Below, one piece after another: positions 23,381 to 33,158 of a DNA stretch of 64,000 nt (within the stretch, counting starts at the first letter, position 1; each line of letters opens with the position of its first letter). A program made the translations under genes and the position numbers. The notes beneath the pieces were generated by a model. The model was given only the letters and a program-made list of their open reading frames with translations, had not been told where the DNA came from and did not search any database. The stretch comes from Acanthaster planci (taxonomy: Eukaryota; Echinodermata; Asteroidea; Valvatida; Acanthasteridae): NCBI RefSeq assembly GCF_001949145.1, contig NW_019091418.1, positions 1,411,410 through 1,475,409 on the forward strand, given 5' to 3'.

Positions 23381-26140
23381 GGAAACAGAACAGCAGTGGC
23401 TGAAGATATTCAGAGTGAAGCTGCCTCTGTTGGTGACAAAGGGAATAATCCCTTGCCCTCCATGAAAGCTGATCTCCTTCCCTACCAGCCCTCTGGTGCT
23501 AAAGACGATTCAGCTTTATTCAGTCTCGGTCATGGCATCAACTATGATGATATACTTCTAGTCCGTGAGGCGTTTTCAGAGAATGATGCCTTTAGCATCA
23601 GCGATGCATCTGAGGTGTCTCTTGGTGACTTTGCATTTGATGATGTCCTACCTATGAAGGGGGAAGACGAAGAGGTGCCCCTGTCCGTCCCATCCCAGAC
23701 CCCAGACATCATGGAGATGAGTGATGAGATGATTGACGCCTATCTCAAGATGGAGGAAGATCAGCTGCGGCTGGAGGAGGCCTCCATCAATGGCAACATG
23801 CTCCCGGATGTTGCCGAGATCAGAGGCAGGAGCAACTCGGAGTTGGAATTCTGGTCCATGTCGCCAAGGGAGGATATCACAATGTCCAACTCGGTAGAGC
23901 TCCCCAATGTCATGCCTTCCCTGGCAGACTTGGATCAAGAACCGGTCCTCCTCCGAGAAGGAGCTAACTCCCTAAAAGCGTCTTCAGCCCACTCTACAAC
24001 AAACTACCACCGGATCACCTTGGGCAAGTACAGTACCGGAACGGTGGATTTCATGTCATCTGTGGTCAAAGATACTCTGGAGAGCCTCTGCTCTGATGAC
24101 GAACTGGAAGACGATGTAAATGAAGCAGATGATGAAGATGAAGAGGATGTAGACGTGACGTTGACTGATGAACGATGCAAGAGTAGAATCCAAGAAAATG
24201 ATAATGATGATGGCCAAGTCCTTGGTAATCTTGTGTTCACCATGGAAGACTTAGATGAACCCATTGCCACCCCGAGCCCTGTCCCCAAACCTGTGAAACA
24301 TCTCAGCCGTTCACTACCAGTGATCCATCACACCTTGCAAAGCAGAGACATCCCTACCCATGATTACCCTGCATCCTACCCCACCCAACCGGTTCCCAAC
24401 ACCTGGTCTCATCCGAGCGTCACCATTGCTAAATCTCCTCGTCAAAAGAAAGGTTTTTTCCCTTCCCATGCTACCTGTTTCTTACCCAACCCCTTTGACG
24501 AAGTCCTCAGTAGCAGTCCAGTTAAACAGGAGAAGTTTATGAACACAAGTCCCTCAACTGAGCTCCGTAAGCTCCGGAGACGCCTGAGCCAAGTCTCCAA
24601 TCCATTCAGTGAAGAGGAACCAAGACGTCAGCAGAAAGTGACATCTCCCCCTCCCCGAGACAACCTTCTTGAGATCACAGACCTCAGCTTGTCCCATATG
24701 TATGAGTCGCTGGACTTGGTGACAGAGCTGACGCATTCTCTTATGCCGGGTGCTCGTCCCCCAAGAGATGATGTTGACATTCCGCTGGATTTCCCGCTCC
24801 TTGAACAAATTGAAGATTCTGATTCAGATTTGTTCAGCGACAGCAGCGAAGAAATAGAAAGAGAAGAGCTTGTCCAAACGTGGATCAACGAAAATATGCC
24901 AACCCCTCCCGAAATCATTCCTCTGGAGATGCCGCCCGAGTTGCCTTTTAATACCGCCTTCAGCTTGGAAGGCGGCATTCAACAAATCCCCACCCACGAC
25001 CTCCCCAGCCTGCCCGTGTGCAATCCCGAGGGTGTGAACCCAGGGCAGGAAACACCAGACTTGGTGAACAGCCTACCGCCTCACCCTGGTCCAGTAATAG
25101 ACCAAGTACAGGAAGCAGATGGTTTCCTGGAGTCACTCCCCTTGGAGAGCCAAGCCAGTCAGGGTCACTGCACCGACGCAGAGAGTGTGGAAGCGCCCAA
25201 TGAGGAAGTGAACCTCACTGAACAGGAAGTGGTGAATCAGCATGGAGCCAGCACTGCAATCAGTGCATGTAGTGAAGCACTTCCAGAATCTGATAGTGCA
25301 GCGAGCAGTAATGGTTCATACAGCTTCAGTAAATCAATGCTGGACAGTAGTTGTGACTTCAGTGCCATCAAAGAACGACTGAGGAAAGAAATCATGGATC
25401 AGCCCAACCAGAAGCAGGCCTACTTCACCTATCTGTCCAAGCTGGCCGAGTCTTGCTCCGATGACAAGAACCTGAGCCAAATCCTGGGAGAGTTCAATCA
25501 CCAGAAATGCTACCTGTGGTCCATTGGGGGCTCTCCAGATCAACCTAAACAATCCACAGATGACTCCCAAGATGTACTTGATACCGCCAGTGATAGCTGG
25601 CTGGATGTTGCCTCCCAGTGTTCAGACGAAACCGACAAACTCCTTGAAGCATCAAGCTCACTAGTGGAAGAGCTGGAGCGAGGAGCCCGCCTCCAGGCCA
25701 AACCTCTACCGGAAAATGAGATCGGCAGTTGGCGCGATGTCATCGTTCTGTGGCTGGATGAGCAGTCCACTTCTACCAAGAGTGATGATGTCACTGATTC
25801 TGAACATGGTATCACAGCTCCCAGTGATGACCTCATCAACAGCGATAATGTCAGAGATACTGTCATAAAAAACAAAGGAACGCAAGACTCCACATTCAAG
25901 CCCAATTGCCAGCGTGGCAAGAACATCACAAGTCTATTCTCTGAACAGAAATTGGAAGTCTTGAAAATCCACGATGACGCATCTTTTGATGCCACCGATG
26001 ATGGTATAGTTCCAGACTCCAATCCTCAGGAAGCATATGAAGAAAGTACCGACTATGGTGTCATCACCAATGGAAAGCAATGGTCACCACCCTCAGAACT
26101 CATCGACAGTGGCAACTTCTCAGCTGATGGTACACTAGAT
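23381..26140 (+). CDS. KASH gene exon 8: 920-codon acidic, probably disordered cytoplasmic region
   Basis: A single open stretch of 2,760 bases lies between acceptor ttttgttacag and donor gtaagt, phase 0 at both ends. It is rich in Asp, Glu, Ser and Pro. A nearly uninterrupted acidic run is at residues about 731-753 (LEDDVNEADDEDEEDVDV), with others around SDSDLFSDSSEEIE. Proline-rich segments separate them. A short likely helical patch lies near residue 1150 (FSAIKERLRKEIMDQ). Tryptophans next to acidic residues (DSWLDVA; VLWLDEQ) are faintly like W-acidic kinesin-light-chain motifs of some nesprins, but I would not assign that function. The 3' end runs into intron with a chance read-through to 26221. 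No enzymatic domain is visible. Confidence 0.9.
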
Positions 26141-27917
26141 GTAAGTCTCTCTTTTCTACTTTTTTGTTCAATGTACTTTGTACATTTGATAAATTCTTTG
26201 ATTAAGAAATGTTACTCTTAAAACAAAATGTGGATTATGTGATAAATGATTTTATTTAATGGGCAATGCAGTAAAATACATGTACTTGTACATGTATTTC
26301 ATGAAAACCCTATGGTTTGCTCAGAAAATACTAAAGGTGTACTTCACAGATTGAGTCAGTTTTTTCACACTGATTCTTTGCAAGAAAACAATTCCCGAAA
26401 GTCATACATGTACATGTATTTCTTGTTTGTTCAACTGTTCATACGTACACGTACTTTCAGGAGTGTTCTTGTACTGGGTATGTCATGTCCCCAAAATATT
26501 TTAGTCCACCAACCTAAAAATCTTTTTGCATCATGTTGAACAATGAGGACAAGGCTGGTTGTAATGTTGAACAATGAGGACAAGGCTGGTAGTAACGAGT
26601 ACATGATTACACTTTGAATTTGCGCTTCTGTTAAACATTCAGCCTCTCCATTTTACTTGCAAAAGCCCCCAAGCATTTCATATTTCAAGCAACTCCTGTG
26701 TTTTTACTGATTATCCACAAGCAGGAAGTCACAGATATCAGTTTCCTTTTAACACAGGAAATGAAAGTGAAATCCCTTTGTGCAGTATAGCTGGCTAGTG
26801 TTGATGTAAGCGAGCAAACAGCGCAGCCAACGTGCCATTTCCTCTCAGAACATTCACTGTGGAACCAGTATTTTAAGCCTTTGGACGTGGATTGTGTGAC
26901 AAAATTATCATCAATAGAACAAGGAGGATGTCTACGTGTAACTCGTTGTCTTCCACTTGTATGGACAATCATCACAGACAAGTTACAGAGACAAACTTTT
27001 TAATCATTTTGTTGGGATTATGTCATTAACCCTAACAGCCCTGAATCCTCCAATTTTAATATGATTTTGCACACACCCTAGGGAGTTGGGGTTAATACTA
27101 GAATATGAAGCTTAGAGTTATGAGAGCATTACACCAGGTTTCAGTTTAAACTTTCACGTATTTTCAGTTGACAGTGGACAGCCTGGTTAAGGATACATGC
27201 ACTGTACAACGGTCGTTAAATATTGTTGGATTTAACGGTGGAACACAGCAGTTACATGTACCCGGTAACTGTGTCTCTGCATGGTGTCAGCACACTCTGC
27301 AGTGACCTCAAAATTCATTGTTTGGTCAAACCAAGCGTGTACGTGAAGAACAAATATGCGGTCAACAAGTCCACTGCTGTGTTTTGTTGTTGTTTGTGGT
27401 GTCCTCTCTACAATGTGAAGTTTGTGAATCTTAAAGTGTACTTTGGCAGTTCATAGACAAAAATAACAAGATCCTGGTTTGCAGGTATAGTCCATCATTT
27501 GTCATTTGTGCTGTATGTTCCTCTAATTGGCAACACAATTACTCACAGTCTAAAGAAGGTTGCCCCAGAGCAAATCTAATGAAATTTCAGCTCAGTGAAT
27601 ACTAATTTTACAAGAAAAATTATATTCTAGGATTTTGATATCAGATCAAAAGTAGCTGAGTCATGTTTAGTATTGCGCCCGAATTCAGCATCTGGGGGCA
27701 GGTTTTCTTTCATTTTCTTCAAAATGACAGCTTGCCAGGAGTTTAGTCCCTTGACCGTCTTTCAAACCAAGCATGCTGTTCAACAATAATTGTGCCAGTT
27801 ACTTTTTGGACAACTGAAAATGATGGACTGTACCTTTACAGGAGGTTTGTGCATGTAATGAAACCTGCCATCATTGTATCAGTGCTGATGTATTTTCTGA
27901 ATGTTTTGCTGTTACAG
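26141..27917 (+). other. Intron between exons 8 and 9
   Basis: 1,777 bases with a few TACATG words and a 31-bp direct duplication at 26,533-26,594. No exon seen. Confidence 0.85.
26533..26594. repeat. 31-bp direct duplication
   Basis: The unit atgttgaacaatgaggacaa and its continuation ggctggt occur twice in a row, spaced 31 bases, with one change. It is a young, local duplication in the intron. Confidence 0.85.
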
Positions 27918-28358
27918 GATGAGAGTCTTCTGTCTGAGAACCACGTCTCTCCACTTACATGTAGCTCTGACCATCCAACCTGGATGCCCAATGCAGCATC
28001 TCCGGAGGATGAGGACCAGGCAAGAAGCCAGCTCATCTCGTCCCCATCAGCCCACCCCGCCCTCATTCTCCCTGACACCAAGGATGCAGCATCCGGCTCG
28101 GGTTTTCCTCCCGTCACCTCTGATCACGTCTCTGTCTCTGCCCACCGGCAGGAGTCAAGCTACGTTGGCCGCGTCCTCTGTCTGGGCCTGCCCATCTGCA
28201 TCTTTCTCTTCTTCTGCATCCTTTTTGTCTTGCTCCTGCCGGCTGTCATCGTCTCGGCAACTGGAGATTGCTCCTTGTCGCTGACCGACAATCTCATGCT
28301 GCACAGCCCGAGCTGGGAGCCCTTACTACACTACGTCAGAGGACCTCCACCACAGTAG
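27918..28358 (+). CDS. KASH gene exon 9: transmembrane helix and KASH peptide, stop codon
   Basis: The exon follows acceptor tgctgttacag, is phase 0, and has 146 codons plus TAG at 28356-28358. After about 82 polar residues comes one long hydrophobic segment (VLCLGLPICIFLFFCILFVL and on to VIVSA), then a luminal tail of about 34 residues ending PLLHYVRGPPPQ. The aromatic Tyr, Gly and three prolines before the last residue are the SUN-binding signature of KASH domains. One Cys (GDCSLS) sits 28 residues before the end and may be the partner for a SUN disulfide; in vertebrate nesprins the equivalent Cys is about five residues closer to the C-terminus. The tail position of the membrane anchor predicts outer nuclear membrane location with the bulk in the cytoplasm. 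Confidence 0.95.
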   Translation, partial: DESLLSENHVSPLTCSSDHPTWMPNAASPEDEDQARSQLISSPSAHPALILPDTKDAASGSGFPPVTSDHVSVSAHRQESSYVGRVLCLGLPICIFLFFCILFVLLLPAVIVSATGDCSLSLTDNLMLHSPSWEPLLHYVRGPPPQ

Positions 28359-30150
28359 CTGTTGCCTGCTGTTGGTATGTGATAGTACTCATAAACAGAC
28401 CTTTCATTCCCTCACAGATGATGACCTCTGTACTGGTGACATCATTCTCTGATTACAAGTGCTTTTTCTGTGGAGCCAGTGAGGGGCCCATGGTCCACTA
28501 AACACCACTGGAACACACCCACATACAGTGACGAAATCATCAGTACAGAGGTCTGTTAATGTGATTAACTTATGCATACATGTGTGCGTGAGGAAGTACC
28601 GGTACATGTACACTTTTTTCAACAAAAAAAGATAATGGGATTGATAAAATTACCTCTGGTTCTCTAAAATGGCATATAAAACTTGAAAATTTGTTAAATT
28701 TTAGCTGCTTAATAGTGGAGAGGACATGTACATAAACAGTGTTACTCAAGTTGAATGAAATCGTCCAACACCTGTTGTGAAACTCTTTCACTTACATGTA
28801 CATGTAAACTAAACAGCCACTACAGCTAGAAGCCTTTGCTGAGGTTGGACTTTAATTACATGTAGGTTATACATGTACATGTACATATTCAGTGATTGGT
28901 CCCGGGACTAACAGGACGCAAAACTTGTGACCACCCAAATGGCTGGGAACGGCACATTTAAAAGCACCTTGAGCTTGCATGTGAGTGTGTTTGCACCTTA
29001 GTTGAGTTTGTATCTTACTGTGGTAGGCTGGTCAGTCTACATGTACACGTGTCTCTCCATCCAGTTTTTGACTGGATATCCAATCTAGGAATGTCCAAGT
29101 GTCACCCATTGTGTTTACCCCCAAACCCTGGATGTACAGGTATACACCATACCCCTTCTTGCTTGCATAGCCAGGCTGACGTGCTGAGATTACTCCATGC
29201 TGAATTTACTCGTACTAACACATATGGGTGACTGCCCAAGACCCAGCAGATCCTTTTGATAAGTTGAAAATCCTAAGAATGAACGGTCTGTAAGTGGCAT
29301 CTTGTGAGAGATGTTTCAGGCATCTGAAATTGTTGACTTAATACAGAGCTACAAAACGGTTTGTATTCATTAATACTCGCAACTGTATTGGAAATACAGT
29401 TAACTATACCTGTGTTATTTCCTTGTATCATGTATATATTGGTGTGACATATACATGTACAGTGTATATATAAAATGTGCTCATGTTCTTTGGTGTATAA
29501 GCTTTGCTTTGCCATGTAAATCTGATTTATGAATCATTCTATAAATCTGGGGTCAAAACATCCATTACACCTGACCAATGGAAGCTGACGTGGAAGTATC
29601 ATTGAAATTGATTTTAAATTTTATTGTTTGTAGCAGGTGTTTTGCATTACTCAATCACTATAAGAAATTAAAGACTGTGTTCCAATCTTGCAAAGTTCTT
29701 TGTCAGATGTGACAGGGACATGATTAAAGAATTGGACCCCTGCTTTGTAGAATCACCCTTATGTACTAGCCTACATGTACACCTGATATTAAGCAGTTGT
29801 GTTGTAAATATACATGTAAATGTTTGCTTTGTTTGTTCACGTTCAAATGAGGACAAGGTGTTCTGAAATGTCTACAGATTATTGGCTACACACTAGGTTT
29901 CCATTTCAGTTTTAATGATTGAAGTTGTGTCCTGTAGCCAATGCACCTTCGTATACTGTGTTATATTTTTGCTTTCAAAGTACATGTAAAACTGTTTCTG
30001 CATTCACTGTGACTTAGCGGTAGATTAAACGTTGATATTTATACCCACTGCTACATAGGACCCATTTGTCTTTTAAATTTGGTCCTGCCAAGAGACGGAG
30101 AGACGGTTTTTGTAGTTTTCTGAGTGAAGTCTTAGCCATGGTTGCAGGTT
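28359..30150 (+). other. 3' UTR or 3' flank of the KASH gene
   Basis: Non-coding, with TACATG words throughout and a second CATTCTATA-family element at 29,528-29,762. No AATAAA is close to the stop codon; an ATTAAA near 29,665 lies inside the mobile element. The transcript end therefore cannot be placed here with confidence. Confidence 0.55.
29528..29762. mobile_element. MITE-like element, CATTCTATA family, copy 2
   Basis: The left end gaatcattctataaatctgg and the right end tgctttgtagaatcaccctt are inverted relatives of each other. They match the element at 18,747-19,006 in order and length, including the internal gacagggaca word and the attggacccc word near the right end. No coding frame. 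Confidence 0.65.
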
Positions 30151-30604
30151 GCTGCCTTGGCAGGCTGGTTCCATCCCCCTGGGACTTGTCCTCGTCACTT
30201 TATTCCTCTGTCTTGCCATTTACTTTAACTTGATTCATTCTCATCTTGCTTACTCTTGCACACAGTCCCTTCCATCATCTTGCCACAGTTCCCCTTCCCT
30301 CCATAATTCTTCTACCCCTCCACCTTTTACCAAACTGTGTCCATCCTTTCTCATTTCTGCTCAAGCACAGACCTTTCCCCTGCCCAACCTCTCTCCCAGC
30401 GACCTTTTGTCCCATACATTTACCTTCATTGCTCCCTGCCCTTTTCCAGCCTTATTTTTCTGTTCACTTCCCTGCTTTCCCTCTATGACAGTAAATCATA
30501 AGCTTCTCTTATCCTTAAAGCCTTTCAATCAGCATGGCATACTTCTCTCTTTTTATTTTGTCTTTAAGGCATCTTATTTTTCATTCAACTTTGTCATCCT
30601 CCCT

Positions 30605-30852
30605 GGGGCCAGTTTCATAGAGCTACTTAAGTGCAAAATTTGCTTAAGCGCAAAAAGAAACCTTGCTTACAAAACAAAGATTACCAGCTCAAAATCTATG
30701 TGATTGTCATGCTAACCAAAAGACTGGTGAATACCATTCAAAAACAATAGACATCTCATGGAGTTTCGGCTGGTAACCTGATTTGTCAAGCAGGGTATTT
30801 TTCATGCTAATAAGCAAACTTTGTGCTTAAGCAGCTCTATGAAATTGGCCCC
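30605..30852. mobile_element. MITE-like element, GGGGCCAATTTCATAGAG family, copy 1
   Basis: The ends ggggccagtttcatagagct and agctctatgaaattggcccc are inverted copies, continuing inwards through cttaagtgcaaa and its complement for about 38 bases. There is a further internal inverted pair around gctggtaacc. The length is 248 bp. No open frame and no clear target-site duplication. A second copy lies at 50,889-51,130. Confidence 0.85.
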
Positions 30853-31445
30853 TGTACCAATCTCTGTCTGCCCAGTGTCACACAGTGTGCATTACTCTTT
30901 TCCGTTCCTTCCTTTTCACCTCATCAATCTTGTCCCCTTTGGCAAGACCTGGTTCCAATCTCCCTTCTTCACCCTGCTATCACCCCATTCTTTCCATTTC
31001 TCATCTGGCCCACCCTCCAATATTTAGTGGCCCTACCCTTCCTCATGACCCATGCCCTCACATCTCCCATTCGCACCTGCCGGTCCACCTGATACCCTTC
31101 CACCTTTCCACTCACCCACCTTTGGTGTCCTTTCTTTTATTCTCCTTTCTGCAGTGCCACCACCCAAACTTTGTGTCCTGTTCTTTTCCTCTTGCCCATC
31201 GTTGTGCCTTGTTTCACCCCCATTTACCCTTTCCACATCCCACTCCTTTTTCGTTTGCCAACCCACCACTCTGCTAGCTAATTATTTCACTTCCCCACCT
31301 TTGAACACGACCCATTCTCATGCCTTCCCTGCCAATCATTTCTCTTTCCTACTGCACTACTGTTCCCCATTTTTGCCTCTCCTTACTTCCTACTTCCGCC
31401 TCAGCCATGCCTGACTTTTCCATTCCAGTCCCTGCATACAGGCTT

Positions 31446-31635
31446 GTGGTCGAGTCCACCTCAAGTCCTTTCACAAGTCCCTTCACAAGACCAGTCATAA
31501 GCAAGAGGGAGAACATTGACAAAAGCATGCTATTATCACACTTCAGTTGAATAGCTTGTGATTTGGTTCAGGACTGGCTGACTTGGGATGGGCTCAGAGG
31601 GACTTGAAGGAGCTTGTGATGGGTTTGACTACAAC
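31446..31635. mobile_element. Possible inverted-repeat element inside the pyrimidine-rich block
   Basis: The left arm gtggtcgagtccacctcaag followed by tcctttcacaagtccc resembles the reverse complement of the right arm gagggacttgaaggagcttg followed by tgatgggtttgactac. The match is imperfect over about 35 bases. The stretch breaks the local pyrimidine bias, as expected of an insertion. Confidence 0.4.
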
Positions 31636-32181
31636 TTTGCTACAAATCCCTAGCTTCTCCCTTACTTCCTACTACTTCCTCCTTATGCCTTATTACCTCC
31701 CGATTTGCTGAGCATTTGCACTCTCAAGTCCCCTTCCCCTAACATTCCTTGTTTGCTCCTTGAGCCCACCTCCTGGCCTTACCCTTTCTCTCATCCACCC
31801 TGATCCTTCTTGTTGCATGCTGCTTCATTTGCCTGCCCATCACTTCTCCTCCCTAACTAATCAGCTCATATTCCCTTTGCCCACCCTTTTCTTATTGGCC
31901 CTTTGCTTTCCACTTACCATCATTTGCTCACCTTTTCTTCTTGCCTGTTCTCAGCACAGAGTCCTTTTTTGCCACCTGCAAAACCTTCACCTGCCCCTAC
32001 CATTCCATTGCCCGACCTCATCCCTTATCCATCTCACCCCAATCCCGCCCGCCTGTCCCTTGGTTCTCACTGCTGCATCTTTCCCACCCTTACTGATTCC
32101 CACCATTGTCCCATGCCCATTCTTACCAATTCCCACTTAAGTACATCCCCATATTAACCCATTTTCTTTCCCCCCATCCAC

Positions 32182-32319
32182 CCTTACTCCATTCTTACCT
32201 GTACCCCATTCCCACCTTTACTCCATTCCCACCTGTACCCCATTCCCACCTGTACCCCATTCCCACCCTTACCCCATTCCCACCTGTACCCCATTCCCAC
32301 CCTTACTCCCTTCCCACCC
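32182..32319. repeat. Minisatellite, 17-bp unit, cut by the assembly gap
   Basis: Repeated attcccacctgtacccc units with small changes (cttta, ccttac) recur every 17 bases, about eight copies, up to the first N at 32,320. The array is therefore truncated and its true length is unknown. Confidence 0.9.
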
Positions 32320-33158
32320 NNNNNNNNNNNNNNNNNNNNNNNNNNNNNNNNNNNNNNNNNNNNNNNNNNNNNNNNNNNNNNNNNNNNNNNNNNNNNNNNN
32401 NNNNNNNNNNNNNNNNNNNNNNNNNNNNNNNNNNNNNNNNNNNNNNNNNNNNNNNNNNNNNNNNNNNNNNNNNNNNNNNNNNNNNNNNNNNNNNNNNNNN
32501 NNNNNNNNNNNNNNNNNNNNNNNNNNNNNNNNNNNNNNNNNNNNNNNNNNNNNNNNNNNNNNNNNNNNNNNNNNNNNNNNNNNNNNNNNNNNNNNNNNNN
32601 NNNNNNNNNNNNNNNNNNNNNNNNNNNNNNNNNNNNNNNNNNNNNNNNNNNNNNNNNNNNNNNNNNNNNNNNNNNNNNNNNNNNNNNNNNNNNNNNNNNN
32701 NNNNNNNNNNNNNNNNNNNNNNNNNNNNNNNNNNNNNNNNNNNNNNNNNNNNNNNNNNNNNNNNNNNNNNNNNNNNNNNNNNNNNNNNNNNNNNNNNNNN
32801 NNNNNNNNNNNNNNNNNNNNNNNNNNNNNNNNNNNNNNNNNNNNNNNNNNNNNNNNNNNNNNNNNNNNNNNNNNNNNNNNNNNNNNNNNNNNNNNNNNNN
32901 NNNNNNNNNNNNNNNNNNNNNNNNNNNNNNNNNNNNNNNNNNNNNNNNNNNNNNNNNNNNNNNNNNNNNNNNNNNNNNNNNNNNNNNNNNNNNNNNNNNN
33001 NNNNNNNNNNNNNNNNNNNNNNNNNNNNNNNNNNNNNNNNNNNNNNNNNNNNNNNNNNNNNNNNNNNNNNNNNNNNNNNNNNNNNNNNNNNNNNNNNNNN
33101 NNNNNNNNNNNNNNNNNNNNNNNNNNNNNNNNNNNNNNNNNNNNNNNNNNNNNNNNNN
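32320..33158. other. Assembly gap (839 N)
   Basis: A run of 839 unknown bases. It starts inside the 17-bp minisatellite, so the array probably fills part of it. Open frames that run through it are artefacts. Confidence 1.

Larger units (their letters stand above)
8094..28358 (+). other. Gene span: nesprin-like KASH-domain protein, nine coding exons, about 1,556 aa
   Basis: All eight introns are GT-AG and all exons join in frame, giving 4,671 coding bases including the stop. Domain order: basic segment (residues about 1-78); spectrin repeat 1 (about 79-190); a linker; spectrin repeat 2 (about 260-350); spectrin repeat 3 (about 366-486); an acidic low-complexity region (about 491-1490); a transmembrane helix (about 1496-1522); and a luminal KASH peptide ending GPPPQ (to 1556). 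In this family (nesprins SYNE1/SYNE2, Klarsicht, ANC-1) the terminal PPPX peptide binds a SUN trimer between the nuclear membranes, and the cytoplasmic part holds cytoskeleton or motors. Canonical giant nesprins begin with paired CH domains, which are not seen here. I am confident of the KASH identity; the start and the closest paralogue are less certain. Confidence 0.9.
30150..32181 (+). repeat. Pyrimidine-rich, strand-asymmetric block
   Basis: For about 2 kb the + strand is strongly C+T-rich with few G (runs such as cttcccctccataattcttc and cattcccacctgtacc). It yields long chance open frames of Pro, Ser, Leu, Phe and His. The block is interrupted by the inverted-repeat element at 30,605-30,852 and by a G-containing stretch at about 31,440-31,640. 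It grades into a 17-bp minisatellite at its 3' end, so it may be an old, decayed expansion of that repeat. I do not consider the frames coding. Confidence 0.7.

Noticed and set aside
30149-32140. Several 80-190 codon frames rich in Pro, Ser, Leu and His
   Set aside because: They occur in all three + frames because the + strand is pyrimidine-rich; no domain, no codon bias.
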